A DNA stretch of 64,000 nt from Zobellia nedashkovskayae (GCF_015330125.1 NZ_JADDXR010000002.1:1922001-1986000); one strand, 5' to 3'. Positions 9,569 to 19,700 are shown, counted from the stretch's first letter. Program-made: numbers and translations. The notes: generated from the sequence alone by a model not told the origin.

Positions 9569-10108
9569 ATGAAAACATATATAGCCCTTTTAAGGGGAAT
9601 AAATGTTAGTGGTAAAAACAAAATACCCATGGCTGACTTACGGGCCATGTTAACGGATATGGGGCTTAACAGCGTAAAGACCTATATTCAAAGTGGTAAT
9701 GTGGTTTTTCAAAGTAAAGAAGATAAGACAGCCATTTTAGAAGCTTCAATCAAAGAAAATATCAAAAGTGCCTTTGGCTTTGAAGTACCTGTTCTTGTGA
9801 AGACCAAAACTGAACTTGAGGTAATTTTCAAAAGCAACCCTTATACGGATTCAGATGCCATTAAGAAGAAACAAGTGTATTTTGTATTGCTGAAAAATCC
9901 AGCAGAAAGAGAACTTGTAAAGGCGTTTCATTCAGAAAAGTATGCCACTGAGGATTTTAAAATAACCGATGATTGCGTTTATTTACTTTGTAAAATAGGC
10001 TACGGAAAAGCAAAATTGAATAATAACCTTATTGAAAGAAAACTGAAAGTAGAAGCCACAACACGCAATTATAATACGATGGTAAAGTTGCTAGACATGT
10101 CTTCTTAA
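9569..10108 (+). CDS. DUF1697 family protein
   Basis: A 179-residue cytoplasmic protein matching DUF1697 by the opening YIALLRGINVSGKNKIPM, DLRAMLTDMGL and TYIQSGNVVF segments. Function is unknown. It begins one base after the stop of the flavoprotein gene, so it is translationally linked to it, and it ends 5 bp from the convergent TspO gene. Confidence 0.85.
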   Translation: MKTYIALLRGINVSGKNKIPMADLRAMLTDMGLNSVKTYIQSGNVVFQSKEDKTAILEASIKENIKSAFGFEVPVLVKTKTELEVIFKSNPYTDSDAIKKKQVYFVLLKNPAERELVKAFHSEKYATEDFKITDDCVYLLCKIGYGKAKLNNNLIERKLKVEATTRNYNTMVKLLDMSS

Positions 10109-10113
10109 AATAA

Positions 10114-10590
10114 TTAGTAGTTCAGTTCCCAAAGCTTATAGTTTAGAGCCGTAGCAAAACAAACCCATAACAGGTAGGGCACTAACAACCATGCAGCGGT
10201 TGTACTCACTACTTTGAACCTTTTTATGGTAATGGATAAAACAATGACTAGGGTAATAATTATTAAAAGTGCCAAAAACGGTTCTTTTAATCCAAAGAAA
10301 ACTAGGCTCCAAGAGGCATTGAGCATCAATTGAAACCCAAAATGATAAAGCGCTGTTTGCACCCAAAGGTGATGAAGACCCTTTGCCCAAACAATGCCTG
10401 CGGCTACGCCCATCATAATATAAAGAACCGTCCAAACAGGAGCGAACAGCCAGCTGGGAGGGTTAAAACTAGGTTTGTTAAGCGTAGTGAACCAATCGTT
10501 TACTGAGCTTTGTGTCGCAAAACTAGACAGAAAGCCAATGGCCAGGCAAATACTTACGGCGTATGCTATATAAAGGGCTTTCTTTTTCAA
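10114..10590 (-). CDS. TspO/MBR family membrane protein
   Basis: A 158-residue, five-helix membrane protein rich in Trp, with the family motif KPSFNPPSWLFAPVWTVLY in the first loop and second helix, and LNASWSLVFFGL later. TspO homologues bind porphyrins and, in mitochondria, cholesterol; the bacterial role is tentative. The start appears to be TTG at 10590, because no in-frame ATG lies upstream and the first helix begins within a few residues. It is divergent from mvaD and convergent with the DUF1697 gene. Confidence 0.9.
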   Translation of the reverse strand: MKKKALYIAYAVSICLAIGFLSSFATQSSVNDWFTTLNKPSFNPPSWLFAPVWTVLYIMMGVAAGIVWAKGLHHLWVQTALYHFGFQLMLNASWSLVFFGLKEPFLALLIIITLVIVLSITIKRFKVVSTTAAWLLVPYLLWVCFATALNYKLWELNY

Positions 10591-10658
10591 AATGATTAGT
10601 GTTTACCCCTAAAATAGTGATTTATTCTATTGACTGCCATCACAATCTTGGTAAAAAC

Positions 10659-10666
10659 TATCTTTG
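10659..10666 (+). promoter_or_regulatory. -7 promoter box of mvaD
   Basis: TATCTTTG is an exact match to the Bacteroidota -7 consensus TAnnTTTG. A start site near 10672 would give a leader of about 11 nt before the ATG at 10683 and exclude the ATG at 10599. No well-spaced TTG -33 element was found. Confidence 0.5.
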
Positions 10667-10682
10667 CACAAAATATTTCGCG

Positions 10683-11768
10683 ATGACCGAAAAAGAATTT
10701 ATTCCTTCTCCTTACACAAAGTCCGTTTCATCTGGAAAAATGACTTACAAATCTCCAAGCAATATTGCTTTGGTGAAATATTGGGGGAAGAAAGAAAATC
10801 AGATTCCTGCCAATCCATCCATCAGTTTTACGTTAAGTGAATGTGCCACTGTAACTACACTTTCGTATACAAAATTAGATACGCCAAGTGCTATTTTTTC
10901 ATTTGATGTTGCATTAGATGGAAAAAAGGAAGAAGGGTTCAAACCAAAAATAAAGACCTTTTTTGAACGGATTTACCAATACCTTCCTTTTTTAAAGGAA
11001 TATCATTTTGAGATTGAAACTTCTAATTCATTTCCGCACAGTAGCGGTATTGCTTCTTCGGCATCTGGTATGAGTGCGTTGGCACTTTGTCTTATGGAGA
11101 TAGAGCGAAACTTAAATCCGACTATGACTACGGAGTTTTTCAATCAGAAAGCTTCCTTTTTAGCACGATTAGGTTCCGGCAGTGCGGCTCGTAGTATAAA
11201 AGGTAGTTTGGTGCAATGGGGTGAACATGCTGAAATTGATTCAAGTTCTGATTTGTATGGAGTAGAATATCCTCATAAAGTGCATCCTATTTTTCAAAAC
11301 TATTGTGATACCATTCTTTTGGTTGATAAAGGTCAAAAGCAAGTTAGCAGTACGGTAGGACATGACCTTATGCACGGTCACCCTTTTGCGGATCAACGTT
11401 TTAATCAGGCGCATGAAAACCTGTCAAAACTGCAATCCATTTTTGAAACAGGAGATATTGATGAATTTATAGGAATCGTAGAAAGTGAGGCATTAACGCT
11501 TCATGCTATAATGATGACCAGCCGGCCCTATTTTATTCTTATGAAACCAAATACACTTGAAATCATCAATAAAATATGGGCATTCAGAGAAACTTCTAAA
11601 ACCCATGTTTGCTTTACCCTAGATGCTGGGGCGAACGTTCATGTGCTCTATCCTGAAAACGAAAAAGTAGAGGTAGAGCGGTTCATTAAAGATGAATTGG
11701 CTCAATTTTGCCAAAACAGACAATTTATAAACGACCATGTAGGAAAGGGCGCACAAAAAATAAACTAG
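10683..11768 (+). CDS. mvaD: Diphosphomevalonate decarboxylase
   Basis: ATP-dependent decarboxylation of mevalonate 5-diphosphate to isopentenyl diphosphate, the last step of the mevalonate pathway. Motifs: PSNIALVKYWGKK at the N-terminus, the GHMP phosphate-binding loop SSGIASSASGMSAL, and GSGSAARSIKGSLVQW, which is diagnostic for this enzyme. I use the ATG at 10683 (361 residues) rather than the in-frame ATG at 10599, because an exact -7 box sits between the two and the earlier 28 residues are not family-like. Mevalonate kinase follows after a 283-bp gap with its own promoter box. Confidence 0.93.
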   Translation: MTEKEFIPSPYTKSVSSGKMTYKSPSNIALVKYWGKKENQIPANPSISFTLSECATVTTLSYTKLDTPSAIFSFDVALDGKKEEGFKPKIKTFFERIYQYLPFLKEYHFEIETSNSFPHSSGIASSASGMSALALCLMEIERNLNPTMTTEFFNQKASFLARLGSGSAARSIKGSLVQWGEHAEIDSSSDLYGVEYPHKVHPIFQNYCDTILLVDKGQKQVSSTVGHDLMHGHPFADQRFNQAHENLSKLQSIFETGDIDEFIGIVESEALTLHAIMMTSRPYFILMKPNTLEIINKIWAFRETSKTHVCFTLDAGANVHVLYPENEKVEVERFIKDELAQFCQNRQFINDHVGKGAQKIN

Positions 11769-12020
11769 AAACTTCATAATTAAACGCAATGAACACCGTT
11801 AATGCTTCAAGAAGAATATGCCGTTTTGATCCGTAGCGCTTGAAAAAACGTATATATAGCATATCTTTATAAGAAGCTGATAACCAATTGAGCTAGTGTC
11901 GAGTAAGAATTACCTCTTAATTCCGACTTATTACAGCAGGGTTAAGGGCTTTAATAGATAAAATTGTAGCGTTAATCGTGTTGTGGAGCAGAATTGTATA
12001 ACCATCAATGGTATATTTTG

Positions 12021-12028
12021 TATTTTTG
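12021..12028 (+). promoter_or_regulatory. -7 promoter box of the mevalonate kinase operon
   Basis: TATTTTTG matches TAnnTTTG exactly, with a TTG at 11994-11996 about 24 bp upstream as a possible, slightly distant -33 element. Transcription would begin around 12034, some 18 nt before the ATG. The rest of the 283-bp gap after mvaD (11769-12051) shows no gene or clear hairpin. Confidence 0.45.
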
Positions 12029-12051
12029 CGCCATATCTAATCAACTAGATA

Positions 12052-12990
12052 ATGAAAGGACCGTTATTTTATTCAAAAATACTTCTCTTTGGAGAATATG
12101 GAATTATTAAAGACTCTAAAGGTCTTTCTATTCCGTATAACTTTTTCAAGGGAGCTTTAAAGACCGATGAAAATCCGTCTGAAACTGCCATGAAATCCAA
12201 TGCTAGCCTTCGTGAATTTGTAGGTTATCTAGAGAAATTACATAAAAATAGCCCTGATTTAGTTTCTTTTGATTTTGATGCTTTGAAAGCAGACGTTACC
12301 GGTGGTATGTACTTTGATAGTTCTATTCCGCAAGGTTACGGTGTTGGTAGTAGTGGTGCCCTTGTAGCAGCTATTTACGATAAGTATGCACAAGATAAAA
12401 TTACAGTTCTAGAGAACTTGACCCGAGAGAAATTATTGACACTAAAAGAGATTTTCGGTAAAATGGAGTCTTTTTTTCACGGAAAATCTTCAGGTCTTGA
12501 TCCTTTAAATAGCTATTTAAGTATTCCTATTCTTATCAATTCAAAAGATAATATAGAGTCTACCAGTATCCCAACCCAAAACCCAGAAGGTAAAGGTGCG
12601 GTATTCTTGTTAGATAGTGGTTCTACTGGTGAAACTGCTCCTATGGTTCAGATTTTCATGGAGAAAATGAAGCAAGAGGGTTTCCGTAACATGCTTAAGG
12701 ACCAGTTCATTAAACATACGGATGCTTGCGTAGAAGACTTTGTTAGTGGTAACGTAAAATCACTTTTCGGTAACCTAAAACAATTATCTCACGTAGTACT
12801 TGATAATTTTAAACCTATGATACCTGTAAAGTTCCATGATTTATGGAAAAATGGTATTGAAACCAATGATTACTATCTAAAACTTTGTGGTTCTGGTGGT
12901 GGTGGCTACATTCTAGGTTTTGCAGAAGACTTGGATAAAGCTAAAAAAGCGCTGAAAGACTACAATTTGGAAGTGGTTTACAACTTCTAA
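12052..12990 (+). CDS. Mevalonate kinase (GHMP kinase)
   Basis: Phosphorylates mevalonate to 5-phosphomevalonate. The 312 residues show the GHMP features: an N-terminal YSKILLFGEYGII substrate strand, the ATP loop GYGVGSSGALVAAI (about residues 97-110), FHGKSSGLDPLNSYLS (with the expected catalytic Asp) and the C-terminal LCGSGGGGYILGF. It is followed after 12 bp by the UbiA prenyltransferase gene. Assignment to mevalonate kinase rather than phosphomevalonate kinase rests on overall resemblance and gene order, so an exchange between these two is the main alternative. Confidence 0.83.
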   Translation: MKGPLFYSKILLFGEYGIIKDSKGLSIPYNFFKGALKTDENPSETAMKSNASLREFVGYLEKLHKNSPDLVSFDFDALKADVTGGMYFDSSIPQGYGVGSSGALVAAIYDKYAQDKITVLENLTREKLLTLKEIFGKMESFFHGKSSGLDPLNSYLSIPILINSKDNIESTSIPTQNPEGKGAVFLLDSGSTGETAPMVQIFMEKMKQEGFRNMLKDQFIKHTDACVEDFVSGNVKSLFGNLKQLSHVVLDNFKPMIPVKFHDLWKNGIETNDYYLKLCGSGGGGYILGFAEDLDKAKKALKDYNLEVVYNF

Positions 12991-13002
12991 AATCTCATAT
13001 AC

Positions 13003-13908
13003 ATGTTTGGTAGAAAAAATAGACTTTTACTGTTAAAGGTATTCAGTCTTTTTTCTGTTGTTCGCGGCTACAATATTCTAATGGTTGTTTTGGCGCAATA
13101 TCTGGCGTCCATCTATATTTTGGCTCACCAGCTACCGGTAAGAGAGGTCGTTTTTGATCTTAATCTTTTCATTATCGTGGTTTCTTCAGCTTTGGTTATC
13201 GCAAGCGGTTATATCATCAATAATTTTTATGATGCAGAAAAAGATCTGATAAACAAGCCCAGGAAGAGTATGATTGATCGCTTCGTAGGGCAACAGTTTA
13301 AACTTACCACATACTTTATTCTCAATTTTTTAGCGGTCATTGCAGCTAGCTACGTATCGTTTAAAGCAGTGTTTTTCTTTTCGGCCTATATTTTTGGTAT
13401 TTGGATTTACTCACATAAGCTAAAACGTTTACCGTTTATTGGGAATTTTGTTTCGGCAACTTTGGCAATTGCACCGTTTTTTGCCGTCTTTGTGTATTAC
13501 AAAAATTTTGAAAATGTAATATTCGTTCATGCCATGTTCTTGTTTCTTCTGATACTGGCGCGCGAGATGATAAAGGACCTAGAAAATCTAAAAGGAGATT
13601 TAGTGCAGAATTATAAGACCATACCCATTTTATACGGTGGTAGAGTATCAAAAATTCTCATTTCCATATTAATTGTATTAACGTTGATTCCTTCGCTTTT
13701 GTTAATACTTAGGTTTGATGTGGGATATATGAATTACTACTTTATGGCAAGTGTGGTCCTTCTTATTCTATTTCTGGTTTTACTTTTTAAATCGAAATCA
13801 AAAAAAGAGTACGTCTGGTTACACAACATTCTTAAACTAATTATTATCGTAGGGGTTTTTAGCATTTTGTTGATAGATGTAGGCTTGGTTTTAAATAGAA
13901 TTTTATAA
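13003..13908 (+). CDS. UbiA-family prenyltransferase (geranylgeranylglycerol-phosphate geranylgeranyltransferase-like)
   Basis: A 301-residue integral membrane prenyltransferase. The first Asp-rich motif is NNFYDAEKDLINKPRKSM and the second lies in REMIKDLENLKGDLVQNYKTIP; both bind the prenyl diphosphate through Mg2+. Close relatives are named after the archaeal ether-lipid enzyme, but in Flavobacteria the acceptor is unknown and a quinone or lipid precursor is possible. It sits between mevalonate kinase and a nitrilase, consistent with isoprenoid metabolism. The stop overlaps the next start (TAATG). Confidence 0.86.
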   Translation: MFGRKNRLLLLKVFSLFSVVRGYNILMVVLAQYLASIYILAHQLPVREVVFDLNLFIIVVSSALVIASGYIINNFYDAEKDLINKPRKSMIDRFVGQQFKLTTYFILNFLAVIAASYVSFKAVFFFSAYIFGIWIYSHKLKRLPFIGNFVSATLAIAPFFAVFVYYKNFENVIFVHAMFLFLLILAREMIKDLENLKGDLVQNYKTIPILYGGRVSKILISILIVLTLIPSLLLILRFDVGYMNYYFMASVVLLILFLVLLFKSKSKKEYVWLHNILKLIIIVGVFSILLIDVGLVLNRIL

Positions 13909-14858
13909 TGGAGAATATATTAAAAGTGGCCTTGGCGCAGATTTCGCCGGTTTGGATAGATAAAGGGGCAACACTTAAAAAGATAGAGGCCACCATTCAG
14001 GAAGCTGCAAATGAAAAAGCGGAGCTTGTTGTTTTTGGAGAAGCCCTTTTACCCGGTTACCCATTCTGGTTGGCATTGACGGATGGCGCTGCATGGGATA
14101 CGAAGGTTAATAAAGAATTACATGCTCACTACGCTCGTAACGCAATTCAAATTGAATTAGGTGAATTGGACTCAGTGTGTAAATTGGCTAAAGAAAATAA
14201 GATTGCGATTTATTTGGGCATTATAGAAAGAGCTCAGAATAGGGGAGGGCATAGTTTGTATTGCTCTTTGGTATATATTGATGCAAGCGGAGAAATTAAA
14301 TCGGTGCACCGTAAGCTACAACCCACTTATGACGAACGCCTGACTTGGTCACCAGGTGATGGAAACGGACTTCAAGTTCATCCGCTAAAAGAATTCACCG
14401 TTGGTGGACTAAATTGTTGGGAGAATTGGATGCCCTTACCAAGAACCGCGCTTTACGGTTTAGGGGAAAATTTACATATTGCCGTTTGGCCAGGTAGTGA
14501 TCACAATACAAGAGATATTACCCGTTTTATTGCACGTGAATCTCGGAGCTTTGTAATTTCAGTTTCTTCATTGATGAAAACAGAAGATTTTCCTAAAACC
14601 ACACCACATTTAGCCGAAATTTTGAAAAAAGCACCTGCTGTTATGGCTAATGGTGGTTCATGTATTGCCGGTCCGGATGGTGAGTGGTTGGTTGAGCCTG
14701 TGTTAGATAGAGAAGGAATACTGTATCATAACCTAGATTTTAACAGGGTTTACGAGGAACGTCAGAATTTTGATCCCGTTGGGCACTATTCAAGACCAGA
14801 TGTTACTAAGCTTACCGTAAATAGGGAACGACAATCTACTGTAGAGTTCAAAGATTAA
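13908..14858 (+). CDS. Carbon-nitrogen hydrolase (nitrilase superfamily)
   Basis: A 316-residue cytoplasmic enzyme with the Glu-Lys-Cys triad visible: FGEALLPGYP (Glu), HRKLQPTYDERLTW (Lys) and LNCWENWMPL (Cys). The Cys-Trp-Glu context and the substrate-pocket sequence are those of true nitrilases (branch 1: nitrile to carboxylic acid and ammonia) rather than amidases or beta-ureidopropionases. It overlaps the prenyltransferase stop by one base, suggesting coupled translation, but a role in isoprenoid metabolism is not evident. The substrate is unknown. Confidence 0.88.
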   Translation: MENILKVALAQISPVWIDKGATLKKIEATIQEAANEKAELVVFGEALLPGYPFWLALTDGAAWDTKVNKELHAHYARNAIQIELGELDSVCKLAKENKIAIYLGIIERAQNRGGHSLYCSLVYIDASGEIKSVHRKLQPTYDERLTWSPGDGNGLQVHPLKEFTVGGLNCWENWMPLPRTALYGLGENLHIAVWPGSDHNTRDITRFIARESRSFVISVSSLMKTEDFPKTTPHLAEILKKAPAVMANGGSCIAGPDGEWLVEPVLDREGILYHNLDFNRVYEERQNFDPVGHYSRPDVTKLTVNRERQSTVEFKD

Positions 14859-14861
14859 AGT

Positions 14862-14869
14862 TACCTTTG
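14862..14869 (+). promoter_or_regulatory. -7 promoter box of the pseudouridine synthase gene
   Basis: TACCTTTG matches TAnnTTTG exactly, a few bases past the nitrilase stop and 15 bp before the next ATG. It suggests the rRNA-modification gene is transcribed independently of the upstream isoprenoid genes. No clear -33 TTG. Confidence 0.4.
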
Positions 14870-14883
14870 CATAAATTATAGAC

Positions 14884-15735
14884 ATGGGTAGATCAGATTC
14901 CAACGATGATAAGAGAGCTTCAGGCAGGCAAGGTGGTACTTTTCGCAAGAAAAGTTACGCGCGAGGAAATTCACCTGTAAAGAAGAATACAGAACAACAG
15001 CAACCTAAGAAACCATCAGATCCCAACTTGATTCGCTTGAACAAGTATGTGGCTAATTCAGGTGTTTGTTCACGTAGAGAAGCTGATATCTATATTTCCG
15101 CAGGTAGTGTTACCGTAAACGGAAAGCCTGTAATTGAAATGGGTTATAAAGTGAAGCTTACCGATCAGGTTAAATTTGACGGTCGTTTGCTGAATCCTAT
15201 AAAGAAAGAATACGTTTTACTTAACAAACCAAAAGACTTCACAACTGCAGCTCGTAACGAGCACGGTAGACGTACCGCTCTGGGTTTAATTTCCAAAGCA
15301 ACTAAAACGGAACTTCTACCAGTTGGTAAATTGAGTAAAGATACTACAGGGCTTTTGTTGTTCACCAATGATGGTGACTTAACTAAACGTCTTAACAGCC
15401 CTAAAAACGGTCTTAGAAAGATATTTCATATTGAACTAAGCAAGCCTTTACGTAGTGCCGACTTGAAAAAGATTCAAGAAGGTATTTTGGTAGATGAAAA
15501 CGTAATTAAGGTACAGGACGTTAGTTTTGTAGATAAAGCACCCAAAAACCAAGTGGGTATGGAAATCTTCAGTACACGAACCAATATCGTACAACGTATC
15601 TTTGAAACATTGGGTTATGAAATCGTAAAATTAGATCGCGTAGTTTATGCAGGTCTTACCAAAAAAGATTTGCCTAGAGGACACTGGCGTTACTTAACAG
15701 AACAAGAAGTGGTTAATTTGGGTATGATTAAATAA
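14884..15735 (+). CDS. rRNA pseudouridine synthase, RsuA/RluB family
   Basis: Isomerises a uridine in ribosomal RNA, probably in 23S rRNA. The 283 residues have a basic, low-complexity N-terminal tail (about 1-45), then an S4 RNA-binding domain (IRLNKYVANSGVCSRREAD) and the catalytic domain, with the active-site Asp in VGKLSKDTTGLLLFTNDGDL. The C-terminal KLDRVVYAGLTKKDLPRGHWRYL is typical of RluB/RsuA. The basic N-terminal extension is common in Bacteroidota homologues. Convergent with the sprF-like gene, with a hairpin between the two. Confidence 0.92.
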   Translation: MGRSDSNDDKRASGRQGGTFRKKSYARGNSPVKKNTEQQQPKKPSDPNLIRLNKYVANSGVCSRREADIYISAGSVTVNGKPVIEMGYKVKLTDQVKFDGRLLNPIKKEYVLLNKPKDFTTAARNEHGRRTALGLISKATKTELLPVGKLSKDTTGLLLFTNDGDLTKRLNSPKNGLRKIFHIELSKPLRSADLKKIQEGILVDENVIKVQDVSFVDKAPKNQVGMEIFSTRTNIVQRIFETLGYEIVKLDRVVYAGLTKKDLPRGHWRYLTEQEVVNLGMIK

Positions 15736-15753
15736 AAGCTCCTTTCGGAGTTT
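15736..15753. terminator. Hairpin terminator between rluB-like and sprF-like genes
   Basis: AAGCTCC and GGAGTTT form a 7-bp stem (one G-U pair) around a 4-nt loop. Read on the minus strand it has a GAAA loop followed by a T-rich tail (TTTTATTT), so it best serves the minus-strand genes, but its place between convergent genes suggests use from both sides. Confidence 0.6.
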
Positions 15754-15782
15754 AGTAAGCTAGATTTTATTTTCATTGACTT

Positions 15783-16724
15783 TTAGTTGGATTGATATCC
15801 TTTGCCAAAGCGATAACTAAGCATAATACCGTGCGTGTTACCAACTGGTGAATCTTTTAATGCCATATTGTAATGGTATATTAAACGAAAGTTTTTAATA
15901 AGATAGAGGCCTGCTAATAAGTTTACGGATGAATTGCTTCGATATCCTGCACCTAGTTCAAAGCGGTTTTTAAAACTTATAGAAATGTTTGTGTCTACTT
16001 GTAAGGGGGCACCTTTTTCAGTTTTAAGTAGAATACTCGGTTTTAGCATAAAATCTTCAAAACGATTATTATAAAAACGATAACCGAAATAACCATATAT
16101 GGGGCTTTCGAGTTTTAGGTCGTCATTTGATGCTAAACGGTCTCCTAATACATTTGGTGATGAAACTCCGGCATAAAAGCGTGCGTGATTAAATAGAAAT
16201 CCAATGCCAATAGTTGGTATGGTTGCGTTAATATTTTGGCTAAAATTTGGGTCGTCTGCAATACCTAGTTCTAACAAATTATCTTGATATTTTTGAACCC
16301 CTGCTGTTATACCAAAAGACAAAGTGCCTGGTTGGTAAATTTGCCAATAGGGGCGATCGTCTTCAAAATCAAAGAATATTTTATATGAATAGGCCATGAA
16401 AGCACTGGTAGAAGTTGTAACTCCAATTTCATCCCTAATTAAACCTGCGCCAATTCCTATCTTGCCTTCTTGTCTTCCTACACTAAAGGGAGAATGAAAA
16501 CTAAGACTAAAATTTTTGGGACTGCCCTCAAAGGAACTGAAACCTGTATTTGTTATTGTAACTTCAGTATTTGGTAATAAACCTGCGTAGGCGGAATTGA
16601 TTACAAACGGGTTGAAATTGTATTCCGGAAAAACAGCAGTTTGCTGACCGAAACTTGAATTATATGATAAGAGTGACAATAAAACACCTAGTGCTAACTT
16701 GCCAATTTTCTGATTTATTTTCAT
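15783..16724 (-). CDS. PorP/SprF-family type IX secretion outer-membrane protein
   Basis: A 313-residue outer-membrane barrel with a signal peptide (about 1-26, ending SSFGQ), the family opening QQTAVFPEYNFNPFVINSAYAGL and a C-terminus ending in RFGKG. In Flavobacterium johnsoniae SprF is needed for secretion of the SprB adhesin, and such genes usually sit beside proteins with type-B (CHU_C) secretion signals. Here it starts 4 bp behind the stop of a 2936-residue protein with such a signal, so it is its probable dedicated partner. Confidence 0.92.
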   Translation of the reverse strand: MKINQKIGKLALGVLLSLLSYNSSFGQQTAVFPEYNFNPFVINSAYAGLLPNTEVTITNTGFSSFEGSPKNFSLSFHSPFSVGRQEGKIGIGAGLIRDEIGVTTSTSAFMAYSYKIFFDFEDDRPYWQIYQPGTLSFGITAGVQKYQDNLLELGIADDPNFSQNINATIPTIGIGFLFNHARFYAGVSSPNVLGDRLASNDDLKLESPIYGYFGYRFYNNRFEDFMLKPSILLKTEKGAPLQVDTNISISFKNRFELGAGYRSNSSVNLLAGLYLIKNFRLIYHYNMALKDSPVGNTHGIMLSYRFGKGYQSN

Positions 16725-16728
16725 TGGT

Positions 16729-19700
16729 TTAGCGCTTGATTACTACGTATCCTTTGGTTTTCTTAAGAATGGTTTCTCCTTCAATTTCAATGTGAAAGAA
16801 GTAGGTGCCTGATGGTAATTGACCGGCTCCCATTTTGGTTTTAAGGTTGGCATCACCTCTAAAGACTTCTGAACCATTATTATAATTTTCTATTTTAAAA
16901 ACGGCATCACCCCAGCGGTTATAGATGGTAACCATATTTTCAGGGTAATAATTTATATTTTCTATATGCCAATATTCATTAATACCATCACCATCAGGAG
17001 AGAAGCCGTATTTAGTCTCATCTTCTGGTATAAGTGTTGTAAATGTTTGTTCCTCACATGTTACAGCATCTCCCTTACTATTGTATGCGGTAATGTTTAC
17101 ATAAATTTCCGTTCCAAACGGAAACTCTCCATTATGCATATAACTGGTTAATGGACCAACATCCTGATTGTTAACTATGTCAGTTCCTCCAGAAGTTGTT
17201 CCAATAGAAATACGATAACCGTCTGTTTTTTCTACTTCGTTCCAAGTAATAGTACTTTCTAAGGCAACCTCGCTTTCTCCGTTAAAAGGACTTGTAATTG
17301 AAGTACATTCTGGAATAATCACCTCGGTCTTAAAACTATCTGAAGTACATTCAAAGGCATCGCCAGAGGTGTTGTATGGTACTATGGTTACAAATATTAG
17401 TGTTTCAGAAGGAAGGTCATTTCCAAAAGTATAGCTGGTTAGCGATGCAACATCTTCATTATTCACAATATCAGTTCCGTTGGCTGAAGTACCTACAGAA
17501 ATTCGGTATCCATCAGCATCAAGACTTTCATTCCAAGAAATATCCGATATAATTGAAACTTCGGTGGCATTGTTTAATGGAGACGACAAGTTGGTGCAAG
17601 GTGGTATGGGTCTTATGGTAAAACTTTCGGACGTACATCCAAGAGCATCACCAACCTCATTGTATGGGGTAATGGTTACCGTAACAACTTCACCTTGGTT
17701 AAAATCATTTTGAAAAACATGGGTAGTTCCAGTAACGATTAAATCAGTTTGGTTGTTAGATGTTGTACTTCCAGCATTAATTGTCAACTTATAGCCATCT
17801 GCATCTACAATTTCATTCCATCTTAATTCACTGACCTCCGCAACAATATCACTATTGGCAGGGGAGGTCAAATTGGTGCATAAGGGAACCGATTTAATTG
17901 TAAAACTCTCTGAAGAACATCCAAGGGCATCGCCCACTTCGTTGTAAGGAGTAACAGTTACGGTAACTGTTTCAGATTGTTCAAAGTCATTTGTAAAGTC
18001 ATAAGATGTACCAGATGTTATATTGAAGGCGGTTAAATTATTGGCCGTGCTATTGCTTCCAGTTACCGTTAATTTGTAGCCAGTAGCATCAGTAATTGGA
18101 GTCCATTCAATATTAGTATCTACTGGTACATCAATAGCATTTGTCGTGGGGGAAACTAAATTGGTGCATAAAGGCACTGGTTTAATGGTAAAGCTTTCTG
18201 AAGAACACCCAATAGCATCACCTACTTCATTGTAAGAAACTAGTGTTACGGTAACTGTTTCTCCCTGTTCAAAATTGGCAGGAAAATCGTAGCTATTACC
18301 TGTAGATAATACTAAATCGGTAACATTGTTAGCTGTACTGCTGCTAGCGGAAACAGTTAATTTGTATCCGTTGGCTTCGGCAATTGTAGCCCATTCAATA
18401 TTTGTGTCTACCGCTACATCAATGCTGCCATCAATAGGTAAAGTTAAGTTAGTACATGTAGGTACGGGTTTAATTGTAAAGCTTTCCGACGAACACCCAA
18501 TAGCATCACCCACTTCGTTGTAAGGTGTAATGGTTACGGTAACCGTTTCACCTTGCTCAAAATCATTGGCAAAAGAATGCGTTGTACCAGCGGTAACGTC
18601 AAAACCCGTTAAGTTATTTGCTGTACTACTGCTTGCGATAACCGTCAACTTGTATCCTGTTGCCTCTGGAATAGAGTTCCAGGTAATATCCGCATCAACA
18701 GCAATGTCAACGGCAGTATTTATAGGCAAGCTTAGTGTTGTACATGATGGAACAGGCTTAACGGTAAAGCTTTCCAAAGTACATCCAACAGCACTGCCTT
18801 GATCATTATAAGGAACGATGGTAACAGAGACGGTCTCACCTTGTTCAAATTCGTTAGTAAAACTATAAGTTGTTCCTGATGTAACATCAAAATCTGTTAT
18901 GTTGTTAGCAGTACTACTGCTAGCTAAAACCGTGATTTTATAACCTTCTGCATCTGTACTTGCATTCCATTCAATAGCTGTATTCACAGGAATATCAGTA
19001 GCTCCGTTTGCAGGAGTGTTAAGTGAGGTACATGGAGGGGGGCTAATTGTGAAACTTTCAGAAGTACACCCTAAAGCATCACCAACTTCATTGAAAGGAA
19101 CTAAAGTTATTGTAACTACTTCACCATGTTTAAAGTCATTAGGGAAATTATATGTTGTTCCCGAGGTTATATTATAGTCAGTTAAATTATTAGCTGTACT
19201 GCTGTTAGCGGAAACAGTTAATTTGTACCCAGTGGCATCAGCAACTGTAGCCCATTCAATATTAGAATCTGCTGCTACATCAATAGCGCCATCAATAGGT
19301 AAAGTTAAGTTAGTACATGTAGGTACGGGTTTAATTGTAAAGCTTTCTGACGAACACCCAATAGCATCACCCACTTCGTTGTAAGGTGTAATGGTTACGG
19401 TAACCGTTTCACCTTGCTCAAAATCATTGGCAAAAGAATGCGTTGTGCCAGCGGTAACATCAAAATCCGTTAAGTTATTTGCTGTACTACTGCTTGCGAT
19501 AGCCGTCAACTTGTATCCTGTTGCTTCTGGAATAGAGTTCCATATAATATCAGCATCAACGGCAATATCAATAGCAGTATTTATTGGAGAGCTAAGTGTT
19601 GTACATGACGGAACAGGTTTAATTGTAAAGCTTTCTGAAGTACATCCAATAGCATCACCTTGATCATTATAAGGAACGATCGTAACTGAGACAGTCTCAC

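Noticed and set aside
10136..10435. 99-codon minus-strand frame inside tspO
   Set aside because: It is a second frame within the clearly recognisable TspO sequence and has no family features.
10599..10682. Upstream in-frame ATG that would extend mvaD by 28 residues
   Set aside because: An exact -7 box (10659-10666) lies between this ATG and the one at 10683, and the extra residues do not resemble the family.
18530..19663. Two similar 90-codon frames on the plus strand (18530-18802 and 19391-19663)
   Set aside because: They are antisense shadows of the duplicated Fn3-like segments of the giant gene; their similarity follows from the 861-bp duplication.
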